From JAGLQA01 sp023135565 (lineage in GTDB: Bacteria > Acidobacteriota > Aminicenantia > UBA2199), in assembly GCA_030639305.1 (NCBI GenBank), contig DAOWCY010000025.1, positions 1 through 50,512 of the forward strand: DNA of 50,512 nucleotides, written 5' to 3'. A program made the translations under genes and the position numbers. The notes under the pieces were generated by a model. It was not told the DNA's origin. It saw only the letters and a program-made list of their open reading frames with translations, and did not search any database. This document shows, piece after piece, positions 1 through 8,287 of the stretch (position 1 is the stretch's first letter; each line of letters opens with the position of its first letter).

Positions 1-343
1 CCCGGATATACAAATCTCTCTTTTTATGGTTTTTTACTACCTGGGAGGGGAGAAGATTAAAGGATTTTGTGGGTTATTTTGTGAACAAACGGCTCACTTT
101 ATCTGAGCAAAAGTGGGTCAATTTATCTGAGCGCTATAGGAACTCAATTTATGAACTGCGGCCTGTTGTCAAAAACTGAACAGTTACCTTAAAAAAACTT
201 GCATTTATGAGCAAAATGTATTATCTTTAGGGTCTTGTGTTATTGATTAGTGAATATTGTTTTTTGCGAAGATTGTCAAACATGAGAAGAGCTTTTCGGA
301 TGGCTTATAGGTTGGGGTCGCCGCCCTCTGCTGGATAAATAAT
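1..343. other. Gene-free left edge with repeat fragments
   Basis: No convincing coding region is seen. Two copies of a TTTATCTGAGC motif lie at about 95-133, the second inside GTGGGTCAATTTATCTGAGC, which recurs in slightly altered form near 49656. A fragment of repeat family R4 (TTTTTTGCGAAGATTGT) is at about 258-275. At 304-324 there is an inverted copy of the 1139-1159 sequence (family R5). The stretch looks like old mobile or repeat debris in front of the first gene. Confidence 0.5.
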
Positions 344-1171
344 ATGAAGAATCGGCAATTAAAATTAGGAAATTTTTTATTTAAGTTTCGTTCGTTTACC
401 CCACTGCCTCTTATCCTGATGGTTTTTGTTTTTTTTAAACCTGTGGATTTGGGAGAGAAGAATATTATCATAAACCTAATTGGACTTTTAATTTCCCTGT
501 TAGGGGAATCCATTCGTGTCGCGGCAGTTGGCTATTCTTTTAGTGGCACTTCGGGGCGGGAGAGTTATCTCAAGGCGGATAATCTTAATACTACCGGCAT
601 CTACTCCGTGGCCAGGAATCCCCTTTATATCGGCAATTTTTTTATATTCAGCGGTCTTTTAGTCCTCTTTGCCAATATTTTGGCCCTGTTAATCTTCGCT
701 CTGTTTCTACTGATGCAGTATTATTTTATCATTTTAGCCGAAGAAGATTTCTTAAAAAAAGAGTATGGCGCAGCTTATGAAAGCTACTGCCGCCAGGTGG
801 GACGCATTTTTCCCACCTTTAAAAATTACAAAAAAAACCGGGATGCTTTTAACTTCAAGAAGGTGGTTTTTAAAGAGAACGATTCCCTATTTAACTTGCT
901 GGTGATGTACCTCTTGCTCCTTCTTTACAAGGAGAAGACATTCTCCGCCGGTATCGGCAGCCCGGTTTATTATATAATCCCCGGTATTTTCCTGGTAATC
1001 TCCTATATCATCATAAAGATTTTCAAGCGGGGGTGCGGCGCACCCAACCTATGAGGGCCTGGGAAGTACATTTCTGACAGGGTTGATGGGAATGCCCGTT
1101 TTTTAACAAACTTCCGGGAATTGTTTTCAAGCGGGGGTGCGGCGACCCCAACCTATAAGGGGCCTGGGAAC
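304..1171. repeat. Repeat family R5, inverted and direct copies around the methyltransferase gene
   Basis: A 21-base segment at 304-324 is the exact reverse complement of 1139-1159 (GCGGCGACCCCAACCTATAA core). Direct copies of the longer unit (TTCAAGCGGGGGTGCGGCG followed by ACCCAACCTATRAGGG and CCTGGGAA) start at about 1022 and 1127. The core AACCTATAAGGGGC also recurs in the tandem array at 7890-8127, so this is a dispersed family. Confidence 0.7.
344..1054 (+). CDS. Isoprenylcysteine carboxyl methyltransferase-like membrane protein
   Basis: Predicted integral-membrane methyltransferase of the ICMT/phospholipid methyltransferase superfamily, which transfers a methyl group from S-adenosylmethionine; the substrate cannot be told. 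The sequence shows several hydrophobic segments, the signature SVARNPLYIGNF at about residues 89-100, and EEDFLKKEYGAAYESYCR with GRIFP at about 137-161, which form the SAM-binding end of this fold. After the conserved core (about 165 residues) there is an extra region with two more hydrophobic stretches. The last residues (KRGCGAPNL) are encoded by repeat R5, so the natural stop has probably been replaced. No clear Shine-Dalgarno precedes the ATG. The gene is flanked by inverted R5 copies at 304-324 and 1139-1159. Confidence 0.75.
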   Translation: MKNRQLKLGNFLFKFRSFTPLPLILMVFVFFKPVDLGEKNIIINLIGLLISLLGESIRVAAVGYSFSGTSGRESYLKADNLNTTGIYSVARNPLYIGNFFIFSGLLVLFANILALLIFALFLLMQYYFIILAEEDFLKKEYGAAYESYCRQVGRIFPTFKNYKKNRDAFNFKKVVFKENDSLFNLLVMYLLLLLYKEKTFSAGIGSPVYYIIPGIFLVISYIIIKIFKRGCGAPNL

Positions 1172-1313
1172 TGAATCTTCGATAAGGTTGACCAAAAAGT
1201 TTGTTTTTTAGAACACTTTTACGAAGTATTAGTAAAAAGGGTGGGTCGCCCTCCACCCATGAAGGACCGGGGTAGAAGGCGAACCGCGGGGACATAAAAT
1301 GTTGTGATAATGT

Positions 1314-1472
1314 TTAGCCGCCCTCTGCTTCCGGTGTGCCGGTATAAAACAGGTCACAGTGGTACATCGTCCATAAGTTTTCCCAACAGGGTTTGTAACC
1401 GGCTTTGATCTCGCTTAATTCCTGCTTTGTTAAATTTGCAATGGTTTTTTTGTTAAGACTTAATTTTTTCAT
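1314..1472 (-). CDS. RiPP precursor peptide with lanthipeptide-type leader
   Basis: This 52-residue peptide starts MKKLSLNKKTIANLTKQELS and continues EIKAG, the leader found on class I lanthipeptide and related radical-SAM RiPP precursors of Bacteroidetes-like bacteria (KKLSLNKxTIxxL followed by a Gly-ending cleavage site). The remaining 27 residues would be the core: YKPCWENLWTMYHCD, then LFYTGTPEAEGG, with two Cys, three Thr and several aromatics, but few Ser/Thr for multiple thioether rings. AGAGGT lies at a good distance before the ATG, and a consensus promoter lies upstream. No modification enzyme, protease or transporter is encoded nearby, so it is an orphan. The leader assignment is from motif recognition; the nature of the modification is unknown. 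Confidence 0.75.
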   Translation of the reverse strand: MKKLSLNKKTIANLTKQELSEIKAGYKPCWENLWTMYHCDLFYTGTPEAEGG

Positions 1473-1526
1473 CTTGCTTACCTCTTTTTTTAATTTTTAA
1501 TTTTCAGTTTAAAGCAGGGCACGGGG

Positions 1527-1555
1527 AGTATACCTTTTTTCGTTTTTGTTGTCAA
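1527..1555 (-). promoter_or_regulatory. Sigma-70 promoter of the RiPP precursor
   Basis: On the minus strand TTGACA (1550-1555) and TATACT (1527-1532) are separated by exactly 17 bases. Transcription should begin near 1520, leaving a leader of about 48 bases before the ATG at 1472. Confidence 0.75.
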
Positions 1556-1700
1556 GTTTTTAAAGTTTAAATACAATAATTTTTTTTTAAATTCCACGGC
1601 CGCTTCACCACAGTGCCGCCTGGGTATCCCATTTTTATGAATCCTTGACCCACCTGGCGCTGTATCCCGGTGGCCCGGGCTTATATGAAGGAAGCCTATT

Positions 1701-1874
1701 ATGGTTACCGGCACTGGGGGGGCTGCGGCTAAAACCGGGCATTTACGAGAGGAGTATCCACACTTGAGTATGCCGGAACAGAAAAAGCGGCTGATAGATG
1801 AATTGCAAAAACACCGCGGAAAAGAAGAGCGGCGGGATGATATTTTGATTTTAGGGATGAAGATGAGCGATTAG
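1701..1874 (+). pseudogene. C-terminal remnant of a PP2C/SpoIIE-type phosphatase
   Basis: An open frame of 57 codons ends in MPEQKKRLIDELQKHRGKEE followed by RRDDILILGMKM and a stop. This resembles the last strand and helix of SpoIIE/RsbU-type PP2C phosphatases, where a DD-hydrophobic metal-site strand ends the domain. The first part (MVTGTGGAAAKTGH) shows no conservation and no Shine-Dalgarno is seen, so the piece is read as a decayed 3' end. Its position beside SiaC and SiaD-type genes is notable because SiaA is such a phosphatase. Assignment rests on a short motif. Confidence 0.45.
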
Positions 1875-1930
1875 TTTTTTAGAACCCGGGTTAAGCAAGC
1901 TGCTAATGAGATTGTCTAAGCGCCTCCCGG

Positions 1931-3109
1931 TTATTTTCCGGGACTGGCCACCACGCAATTTTTTCCTTTTTCTTTCCCTAAGAACAGAGCCTGGTCGGCT
2001 TTCTTTATGCAATCTTCGATATTGCCGGAACCGTCGTATATGCTGACCCCGAAGGTCATGGAAATAGATAGCTCCAGGTCTTTAAAAGTGCAGAGAATCG
2101 CGGCAACCTTTTCCCTTACTTTTTCAGCGGCTCTACAGCCCCCCTCTAAGTCGTTTTCCGGCAGCAGTAAAATGAATTCTTCCCCGCCCCAACGGCCGAT
2201 ACTATCTATTTTTCTTATCACCGAACTCATTACTTCGGCAGCGCGTACCAGGACAAAATCACCACAATCATGACCGAATCGATCATTAAAGAATTTAAAA
2301 TTATCGATATCCGCCAATACCAGCGCAAAGGGTCTGCCGAATCTAACGAAACGTTCTTTTTCCGCCTGGATCCGTTCAAGTATATCCCTGCGGTTGGATA
2401 GTTTTGTCAGGGGGTCTGTCCTGGCGATCTGGTCGATCCTTTTATAAGCTTCGGTTAATTCCCGGTTTTTTTCGCGGATTTCCGCATTTGCTTTTTGCAG
2501 GGCTTTATAGTGCTCTCCGATAGTTTCATTAGCGGAAAGCAATTTTCTCTGGAAGGTGTCTCCTAATTGGGTAATTCTTACCGTTTGTTTCAACAGCTTT
2601 TCGTACTTCCCGGTGAGTAAGGTGTATTCCTTTAGCAGCAAGGAATCCTTTTCCCCGGACTGTATTTTAATAATTTCGTTAGCTGTCTCGATTGTCTTGA
2701 ATTCGCTGCCGAAAAGGTCGCGTGAATCGGTTTTCTCTTCGGAAGGTATGATGCGCACCGGTAAATCGAGATCGGTGGTGATATCTTCCGCTGTTGCCAG
2801 GATATCGTCCTCTTCCGTATAATACCAGTTTACCTGGATCTCTCCGCCCTTTTTATGGTAATCTTCCAGCAGCGATAGGAAGTCAAGGGTACATTTTGCG
2901 GAACTTGAGTTAAGATAATTAACCTTTAAGTCCAGGATTGTAGATTTGGGTGAGCTTTTCAAATAATCTTTAAGCCATTTAGTAAGCGGCTGAAAAAAAT
3001 CGAAGGCGTTCTCCGGGTAAGAATCACCGGACATCTCCAGTACTCCTCGCTGCAGATCGAAATTGACTTCCAGGGTATATTTTGTGCCGGCAATAAATAA
3101 ATTTTCCAT
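1931..3109 (-). CDS. SiaC domain fused to GGDEF diguanylate cyclase
   Basis: A 392-residue signalling protein. Residues 1-125 are a SiaC (DUF1987) domain closely similar to the separate protein encoded at 3200-3604, including YLNSSSAKCTLDFL (65-78), the region phosphorylated in SiaC. Residues about 135-225 are predicted coiled coil. Residues 226-385 are a GGDEF domain with LADIDNFKFFND (265-276) and active-site GGEEF (308-312). An RxxD inhibitory site (RKID, 299-302) lies five residues before it, so feedback inhibition by c-di-GMP is expected. The protein should make c-di-GMP from two GTP. In Pseudomonas SiaC is a separate partner that activates the cyclase SiaD; here both are one chain. It lies 90 bp downstream of the siaC-like gene and is probably co-transcribed. 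Confidence 0.9.
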   Translation of the reverse strand: MENLFIAGTKYTLEVNFDLQRGVLEMSGDSYPENAFDFFQPLTKWLKDYLKSSPKSTILDLKVNYLNSSSAKCTLDFLSLLEDYHKKGGEIQVNWYYTEEDDILATAEDITTDLDLPVRIIPSEEKTDSRDLFGSEFKTIETANEIIKIQSGEKDSLLLKEYTLLTGKYEKLLKQTVRITQLGDTFQRKLLSANETIGEHYKALQKANAEIREKNRELTEAYKRIDQIARTDPLTKLSNRRDILERIQAEKERFVRFGRPFALVLADIDNFKFFNDRFGHDCGDFVLVRAAEVMSSVIRKIDSIGRWGGEEFILLLPENDLEGGCRAAEKVREKVAAILCTFKDLELSISMTFGVSIYDGSGNIEDCIKKADQALFLGKEKGKNCVVASPGK

Positions 3110-3154
3110 GTTTCTAAATACGCTCTATACTACTATTCGGGAAAAATTTTGTTT

Positions 3155-3204
3155 TTTCGCGAAGATTTTTTAATCGTGAAGAAATCATTTCGTTCTCGTT
3201 CATA
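3155..3204 (-). repeat. Repeat family R4 copy
   Basis: The gap between the two SiaC genes carries CGCGAAGATTTTTTAATCGT and GAAGAAATCATTTCGTTC, the reverse of the R4 units at 9843-9883, 38722-38787 and 45247-45313. It extends to just past the stop of the upstream gene. Confidence 0.55.
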
Positions 3205-3604
3205 GGCTGCGGTCCCGCCTTTTAGCTTCTTCCGGCAGTGGGGTGATATTGATCGGTAGATCGAGGTTACTGTTCATAAATTCAGCAGTCTCGAGGATAT
3301 CGTCGTCTTCTTCGTAAAACCAGTTCACCCGGATATTTCTGCCATTCTTCCGATAATCTTCCAGGAATGTCAGGAAATCGAGGACACACCTGGTGGATGT
3401 TGAATTGAGATAGGTAATCTTTAGGTTTAAAACCATTGATTTATCCGGGTCTTTCAAGTATTCCTCGATCCATTTATAAAGGGGTTGGAAAAAATCGTAG
3501 ATATTTTCCGGGTAAGATTCCCCTGCAATTTCCAGGGTTCCTGTCCCTGCATCGAAATTAACTTCCAATGTACATTTTGTTCCGGTAATATATAAGTTAT
3601 CCAT
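3200..3604 (-). CDS. SiaC-family regulatory phosphoprotein (DUF1987)
   Basis: A 134-residue stand-alone SiaC domain. In the SiaABCD system unphosphorylated SiaC binds and activates the diguanylate cyclase SiaD, while the kinase SiaB and phosphatase SiaA control its phosphorylation. The sequence starts MDNLYITGTKCTLEVNFD and carries the conserved YPENIYDFFQPLYKWIEEYL (31-50) and YLNSTSTRCVLDFL (65-78), with Ser/Thr at 68-71 where SiaC is phosphorylated. It is a close paralogue of the N-terminal domain of the neighbouring GGDEF fusion, pointing to local duplication. No SiaB kinase gene is in the window. The start is supported by the alignment of both paralogues. The upstream region has a minus-strand promoter and a copy of the 95-base leader element. 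Confidence 0.88.
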   Translation of the reverse strand: MDNLYITGTKCTLEVNFDAGTGTLEIAGESYPENIYDFFQPLYKWIEEYLKDPDKSMVLNLKITYLNSTSTRCVLDFLTFLEDYRKNGRNIRVNWFYEEDDDILETAEFMNSNLDLPINITPLPEEAKRRDRSL

Positions 3605-3615
3605 CGTAATTCCTA

Positions 3616-3710
3616 AGCGTTTTTCAAGAAACCACTCAAAAAACGAAGCCGCCTGATGGTGGGGATTTTAAATATGTGCCACATATTGTTCATTACCGCC
3701 ATGTAACGGC
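3616..3710. repeat. Leader element copy A (about 95 bp)
   Basis: Aligns over its length with 28688-28783: an A/T-rich inverted repeat starting GCGTTTTTCAAGA, then GCCGCCTGATGGTGGGG (small hairpin), AATATGTGCCACATATTGTT and CATTACCGCCATGTAACGGC. Written in the plus orientation it precedes the gene at 3843, but the promoter at 3720-3749 would transcribe its reverse complement as the 5' leader of the siaC-like gene. Confidence 0.7.
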
Positions 3711-3719
3711 TTAAAATTT

Positions 3720-3749
3720 ATTATACCATGAATGCGTTAATAATAGCAA
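3720..3749 (-). promoter_or_regulatory. Promoter of the siaC-like operon
   Basis: Minus-strand TTGCTA (3744-3749) and TATAAT (3720-3725) with 18 bases between. Transcription would begin at about 3713, at the edge of leader element A. Confidence 0.5.
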
Positions 3750-3807
3750 ACTGCAACCCCCTAAAATTCCAGGACCGCATCATTCTTGAAACAAAATCAA
3801 AGTGGGG

Positions 3808-3836
3808 TTGACAAGTTTTTTCCTGGGTGATATAAA
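3808..3836 (+). promoter_or_regulatory. Promoter immediately before a start codon (leaderless)
   Basis: TTGACA (3808-3813), 17 bases, TATAAA (3831-3836). The ATG at 3843 begins six bases after the -10 box, where transcription itself would start, so the mRNA should have no 5' leader. No Shine-Dalgarno could be transcribed. Confidence 0.7.
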
Positions 3837-3842
3837 TTCATT

Positions 3843-5666
3843 ATGAGAAGAGAAATTTTTAATTTAATACTAATACTTTTGTGTATTTGCGTAACCTGTC
3901 TCCCTGCCTATGAACGCAGTGAATTGGTGGCCTCGAAAGCAGACCTAATAATCCGTGTCTCCAATGGTGCCGCCTTTGTAAAAGCGATTAAAGAATCGGC
4001 TTTAGGACAACTTTGGCGGCGCCCGGAAATGAAAGCCTTTCTCAACAACCGCAGCCTGGAAGAGGCGCTGATTAAGGATTTCTTTACCGCGGAAGATATG
4101 CCGCCCGCTAAGCAGGCTCAGGCAGTGGCCCTGGACCGGGAAATCCTGTCCCTGTTTAAAGGTGAAATAGTCGTGGGTTTCAAGTTCCCTGAGACGGGTG
4201 AAGAAGTCGATTTTTTTGCCCTGGTAGAGATGGATGACGCTGCTTATAAAAAAAGCCGCTTGCTCTCCAGGCAGGAGAACGACTTAAGCGGCAGGAATAC
4301 CGATTACCGGTATTCCAGGTTCCAGGGCGTTGAACTGGTCCGGGAAATAGAGAAAGGCAAAAAAGGTGAAGAGGTCGAATGGTCGGCTTTCTATGGCAGC
4401 ACATTTATAAACGGCTCCGACCGGGCCTGGATGGAACAGTGCATCGTGCGTTTAAAAGAAGAATTACCGCGAACTCCCCGGGTCATACCGTGTGTGCAGG
4501 TATGGCTGCCCGAAGGAACGATGGATAAAATAATAAAAATGCAAGATAAACAGCAGCGGATGGTGGAGCAGGGAATATCGGCAGAAGAGGGCGCCCTGCC
4601 GCCCCAGGAAGCAGGTACGTTCGAGTTGTTAAAAGCCTTCGGATTAACCGGGGGGGGGAAAATCTTTTTTGAATTTAAATTTGCCCCGCACTTTGCCGAA
4701 AGTTCGCTGCGGGTGGCTTGCCGGGCCCCCGGTAAGGGGATCTGGGCCATGTTTTCTAAAACCCCCGTACCACGCAGGCATGCCCTGGCTTATGTGCCCG
4801 CCGATGCCGTCACATATTCGGTGCTGCGCCCGGATTTGCAAACTTTCTGGAAAGAACTCCCGGCCATATTGTCCACATTAGATCCCCAGGGAGCAGTTAA
4901 TTTGCGCATGGGCCTCGACTATTTCTCCCGGTTGCTGCAAATAGATATCGACCGCGATATAATTGCCAATTTAGATTCGCTGCTCACCTACTATTCCCGG
5001 CTTGAAGACGGGAAGAGTGTCACCCTCTATGCCTGGCAGCTGCGCAATCCCCGCGCTGTGGAAAAAACCCTGGCTAAACTCTTTGCGGAAGGCTCCTGGC
5101 TGCGTATTTCGCTGCAGGAGACTTTCGAACTCCTCAACCTGCAGGAACACAAGGTATACAGCATTAATATCCCCCGTTTCACGCCCCTTGCGGAGCGCGG
5201 CAATTCTCAAAATTCCCCGCCGCTAACCTACGACTCATTCGCCGTGGCAATAGCAGCGGGCGACTTGATATTCGGCCGTTTAGGTTTAGTCCGTTCCCAT
5301 ATCAACGGCTCCCGGGATGGCAAAGCCGGCCGGGAGTTTTACCGTTCGCCCACATTTTCCCGGATGGTCAAGCGTGTTCCCGATACCGCCATCATTTACA
5401 GTATTTCCGATGTTAGCCAATGGTTGGGAGTCATAGTGAATGTTTTAAAAAAAAGCAGCCGCCCGCCGGTATCTTTCGACATAGAAGGATACACACCCCC
5501 GGAGCCCGGTCCTCTCGACGTCTACCTGAACAACCTGGGTTATGATAAACTGCCCCCCGTCTCATTTCTGCGTTCTTTTTTCGGTCCCTGGGTGTTCTAT
5601 TCCTGCTTTAGCGGCAGGGAATTCACCTTTAAATTGGAGTTCCACAACCCCGGTGGTACAAAGTGA
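3843..5666 (+). CDS. Exported protein of unknown function (DUF3352-like)
   Basis: A 607-residue protein with a clear signal peptide (basic MRREIF, hydrophobic NLILILLCICVTCLPA, then the mature part). The mature part, with phrases such as ADLIIRVSNGAAFVKAIKES and ALGQLWRRPEMKAFL, resembles the DUF3352-type exported proteins of Planctomycetes and Acidobacteria, whose function is unknown. No catalytic motif was recognised. The start is fixed by the signal peptide and by the promoter just upstream. It overlaps the following FG-GAP gene by 4 bases, so the two are translationally coupled and probably act together outside the cytoplasm. Similarity to DUF3352 is a judgement from overall pattern, not a proven match. 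Confidence 0.7.
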   Translation: MRREIFNLILILLCICVTCLPAYERSELVASKADLIIRVSNGAAFVKAIKESALGQLWRRPEMKAFLNNRSLEEALIKDFFTAEDMPPAKQAQAVALDREILSLFKGEIVVGFKFPETGEEVDFFALVEMDDAAYKKSRLLSRQENDLSGRNTDYRYSRFQGVELVREIEKGKKGEEVEWSAFYGSTFINGSDRAWMEQCIVRLKEELPRTPRVIPCVQVWLPEGTMDKIIKMQDKQQRMVEQGISAEEGALPPQEAGTFELLKAFGLTGGGKIFFEFKFAPHFAESSLRVACRAPGKGIWAMFSKTPVPRRHALAYVPADAVTYSVLRPDLQTFWKELPAILSTLDPQGAVNLRMGLDYFSRLLQIDIDRDIIANLDSLLTYYSRLEDGKSVTLYAWQLRNPRAVEKTLAKLFAEGSWLRISLQETFELLNLQEHKVYSINIPRFTPLAERGNSQNSPPLTYDSFAVAIAAGDLIFGRLGLVRSHINGSRDGKAGREFYRSPTFSRMVKRVPDTAIIYSISDVSQWLGVIVNVLKKSSRPPVSFDIEGYTPPEPGPLDVYLNNLGYDKLPPVSFLRSFFGPWVFYSCFSGREFTFKLEFHNPGGTK

Positions 5667-7885
5667 ATATCATGATAATAAAAAGAAAAATTATTCCCGC
5701 TTTGATGTTATTAATTTTTGTCTCTTTCCTGGCCGGTAAGAACAAAGGGCAAGAACGGGATTTCGGTTTCGGCGCTATGGAGATTTTCGATTTTTCCGAT
5801 CATACCACGGACTTAGAGGTATACGACATCGATAACGACGGTTTAGACGATATACTTTTCCTCAATAACAAGGTCTCCCGCTTAGAAATCCTTACCCGCA
5901 GGAAAAACGGCTCTGTCTCGGAGGAAGGTGGCTTTCCCCCCTTGAAAGAGCGTTTCAACGATAAAGGGTTTGTGTTGGACAACTGGGTGATTTCTTTCCG
6001 GGTAGGAAATATAAACCGGGACAAAAAACCCGACATCGTCACCCTCAGCGAACAAAAGGGTGTGCAAGTCTATTTTCAACAGGCAAAAGGTTTATTCTCT
6101 GAACCGGTCTCCTTTTATATCAAAGACCCGGCTAAACTCAAAGGCTTCGACATCAAGGACTTAAACGGCGACAACCGGGTCGATGTCCTGGTTTTCCGCC
6201 AGGAGAACGCCGAAATCCTCTGGAACAATGGCCGCGGGGAATTTAAAACCCGCAGTACTATAGATTTTTCGGATTATGGCTGCATGGGCGCTTTAGGCAC
6301 AGACATAAACCGGGATAAAATCCCCGACCTGCTCTTTTATTTCCCGAAAGAGAAGCTCTCCCTGCGTACCCGGTTGGGCATGGGAGAGGGGGAATTCGGT
6401 TGGGAGCAGGCGCTGCCCCTGCCCGGTAACCACGTGGTGGAAACACTGGATATAAACGGGAAAAAGGGCTGCCAATTGGGGCTGCTGCTTAGAAGCGGGC
6501 TGGTATTTCGTCTTTATGATTTTGTTTCCCGGGCGGGAAAACCCCTATTCACCGCCGCTGAAGCCGTTCCCCGGCGACTGCCCCTCAAAGGAATCAGCCG
6601 CAGGAGTTCCCCTACTTACCTGACCGCGGATATAGACGGCGACGGTTTCGATGATTTTTGTGTGGCTGCTCCCCTGTTGAGTCAACTGCATCTCTACAAA
6701 GGCGGTGCATCCGGTCTAAGTTATTCGCCCTTAGTTATCGACTCTTTAGGCGGCATATCGCATATTGCCCAAACCGGCGACGGCGACATCCTGGTTTTTA
6801 GTGAAACAGAAAAGGCAGTCGCCCTGCATAAAAATAAGAACCTGACGGTTTTTCCCACATTTCTCAAAGCAGCCGGGGAACCGCTGGCCGCGGCCGCAGC
6901 CGGTGCAGCCACTATTTTCGCTTTGTATAAAGATAAAGACAGTAAAATCTCCCTCGATTTATTCGACGCCCGGACTCCCGGCGCCGGTCCCGCCGCCACT
7001 CATAAATTGAGCATACGCAGCGCCCCCCGGGCTTTAAAAGTATTCCCTCTGCCGGGCGACCGGCACTGGGGTGTGCTTCTTTTTATGCCCTATGACAAAC
7101 CTTTGCTGTACCGTTTGCAGCAGGGGAAAATGACGCCCTTGAGCGCGGAGTTTTTCCGTCCCCTGGGTTCTAACTTAGAGCCGCGGGCAGTCACCGTAGT
7201 GGGCACCGAGAAGCAGCAGGAACTGCTGGTGATCGAAGGCAATGTGGCCCGTATTTACCGCTGGCGGCAGGACCGTTTCGTGGTAGCGGAACAGTTAAAT
7301 CCCCGTGTCGAATCCGCCCGGTTGACAGCCGGATGCCGCTTATCGACCGGTGAGCCGGGCTATCTTCTTTATGATGAAAACGGTCAGGATGTGTACCGTT
7401 TTTTGCCCGCCTCTTCTTCTAAAATCACCCGTCTTCATATCCAGGACGGCGCTGCTGATCTGGCCGGGCTGGCGTCGCTGCGTTTAAAGGATAAGTGGGG
7501 CATTCTTTTTGTCGGGCAGAGCCAGTTGCAGTGGCTTCGGAGCGAAGCGCCGGAGCTGCAATTAGAGAACCTGGGAGAGTATATATCCAGGGCGGAAAAG
7601 CCCAATTTGTGGAATCTTTATAGTGTCTCTTTAGGCAGTCCCGGTCGTCCTATGGCCGCCTTGTTGGATGCCAATAACGGGTCTATCGAGTTGGTGGGGC
7701 GAAAAAACGGCAAGTTAGTAGAGGAGCTTGTTTTCAAAGTATTTATCGAACCCGGGTTTAATGAACGGCGCTCTGAGAATATTTACGAACCTCATGACGT
7801 AGAGAGCGGTGATTTTAACGGCGACAAAATCCAGGACCTGGCGATTTTAGTACACAACAAGCTGCTCATCTATTTAGGCGAATAG
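5663..7885 (+). CDS. Exported FG-GAP/VCBS repeat protein
   Basis: A 740-residue secreted protein with an N-terminal signal (KRKIIPALMLLIFVSFLAG). It has repeated calcium-binding-type loops of the beta-propeller FG-GAP/VCBS family: YDIDNDGLDDILFLNN, GNINRDKKPDIVTL, DLNGDNRVDVLVF, DINRDKIPDLLFYF, DIDGDGFDDFCVAAP and, at the C-terminus, DFNGDKIQDLAIL. The middle part (about residues 300-640) has fewer clear repeats. Such propellers bind ligands or proteins at the cell surface; the partner is unknown, but the coupled upstream exported protein is a candidate. GTG at 5663 overlaps the preceding stop and has GGTGG upstream; ATG at 5672 is an alternative start. Confidence 0.85.
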   Translation: MNIMIIKRKIIPALMLLIFVSFLAGKNKGQERDFGFGAMEIFDFSDHTTDLEVYDIDNDGLDDILFLNNKVSRLEILTRRKNGSVSEEGGFPPLKERFNDKGFVLDNWVISFRVGNINRDKKPDIVTLSEQKGVQVYFQQAKGLFSEPVSFYIKDPAKLKGFDIKDLNGDNRVDVLVFRQENAEILWNNGRGEFKTRSTIDFSDYGCMGALGTDINRDKIPDLLFYFPKEKLSLRTRLGMGEGEFGWEQALPLPGNHVVETLDINGKKGCQLGLLLRSGLVFRLYDFVSRAGKPLFTAAEAVPRRLPLKGISRRSSPTYLTADIDGDGFDDFCVAAPLLSQLHLYKGGASGLSYSPLVIDSLGGISHIAQTGDGDILVFSETEKAVALHKNKNLTVFPTFLKAAGEPLAAAAAGAATIFALYKDKDSKISLDLFDARTPGAGPAATHKLSIRSAPRALKVFPLPGDRHWGVLLFMPYDKPLLYRLQQGKMTPLSAEFFRPLGSNLEPRAVTVVGTEKQQELLVIEGNVARIYRWRQDRFVVAEQLNPRVESARLTAGCRLSTGEPGYLLYDENGQDVYRFLPASSSKITRLHIQDGAADLAGLASLRLKDKWGILFVGQSQLQWLRSEAPELQLENLGEYISRAEKPNLWNLYSVSLGSPGRPMAALLDANNGSIELVGRKNGKLVEELVFKVFIEPGFNERRSENIYEPHDVESGDFNGDKIQDLAILVHNKLLIYLGE

Positions 7886-8287
7886 CCCCGCGGCGCGGGG
7901 AACCTATAAGGGGCTGCTTTAGACCTGCGTTAGAAGATTATCGCTTTTTTTGCTGTTTGTCGAGTCATCCCAGCTAACCGTTTGTAGGCCCCAGGGAGCG
8001 GCGCAGGGAGCCTATGAGGGGCTGTTTTAGACCTGCGTCAGAAGATTATCGCTTTTTTCGCTGTTTGTCGAGTCATCCCAGCTAACCGCTTGTAGGCCCC
8101 AGGGAGCTGTGCAGGGAGCCTATTCAGACCTTTTTTGTCCGGCTTTTTTTTTGTTTTTTCATGACACATTATATCACAAGAAACGCCTCAAATAAATGTG
8201 AATTACGGTAAGTGTCCAGTTTTGGAAAAACCGGATAGTTACCGAAACAAAGATTGAAAAAACTCTATATATATGATATAAACATAT
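7886..8287. repeat. 108-bp tandem repeat (7890-8127) and AT-rich spacer
   Basis: Two full units and part of a third start at 7890, 7998 and 8106, each beginning GCGGCGCRGGGARCCTATRA and ending TTGTAGGCCCCAGGGA; units one and two differ at only a few positions. The beginning of the unit is related to repeat R5. The remainder (8128-8250) is AT-rich with no coding sequence and runs into the promoter of the transporter gene. Confidence 0.85.
8254..8282 (+). promoter_or_regulatory. Promoter immediately before the transporter start codon
   Basis: TTGAAA (8254-8259), 17 bases, TATAAA (8277-8282), then ATG at 8288. As at 3808-3843, the start codon is at the expected transcription start and no Shine-Dalgarno is present, so this mRNA should also be leaderless. 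Confidence 0.65.
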
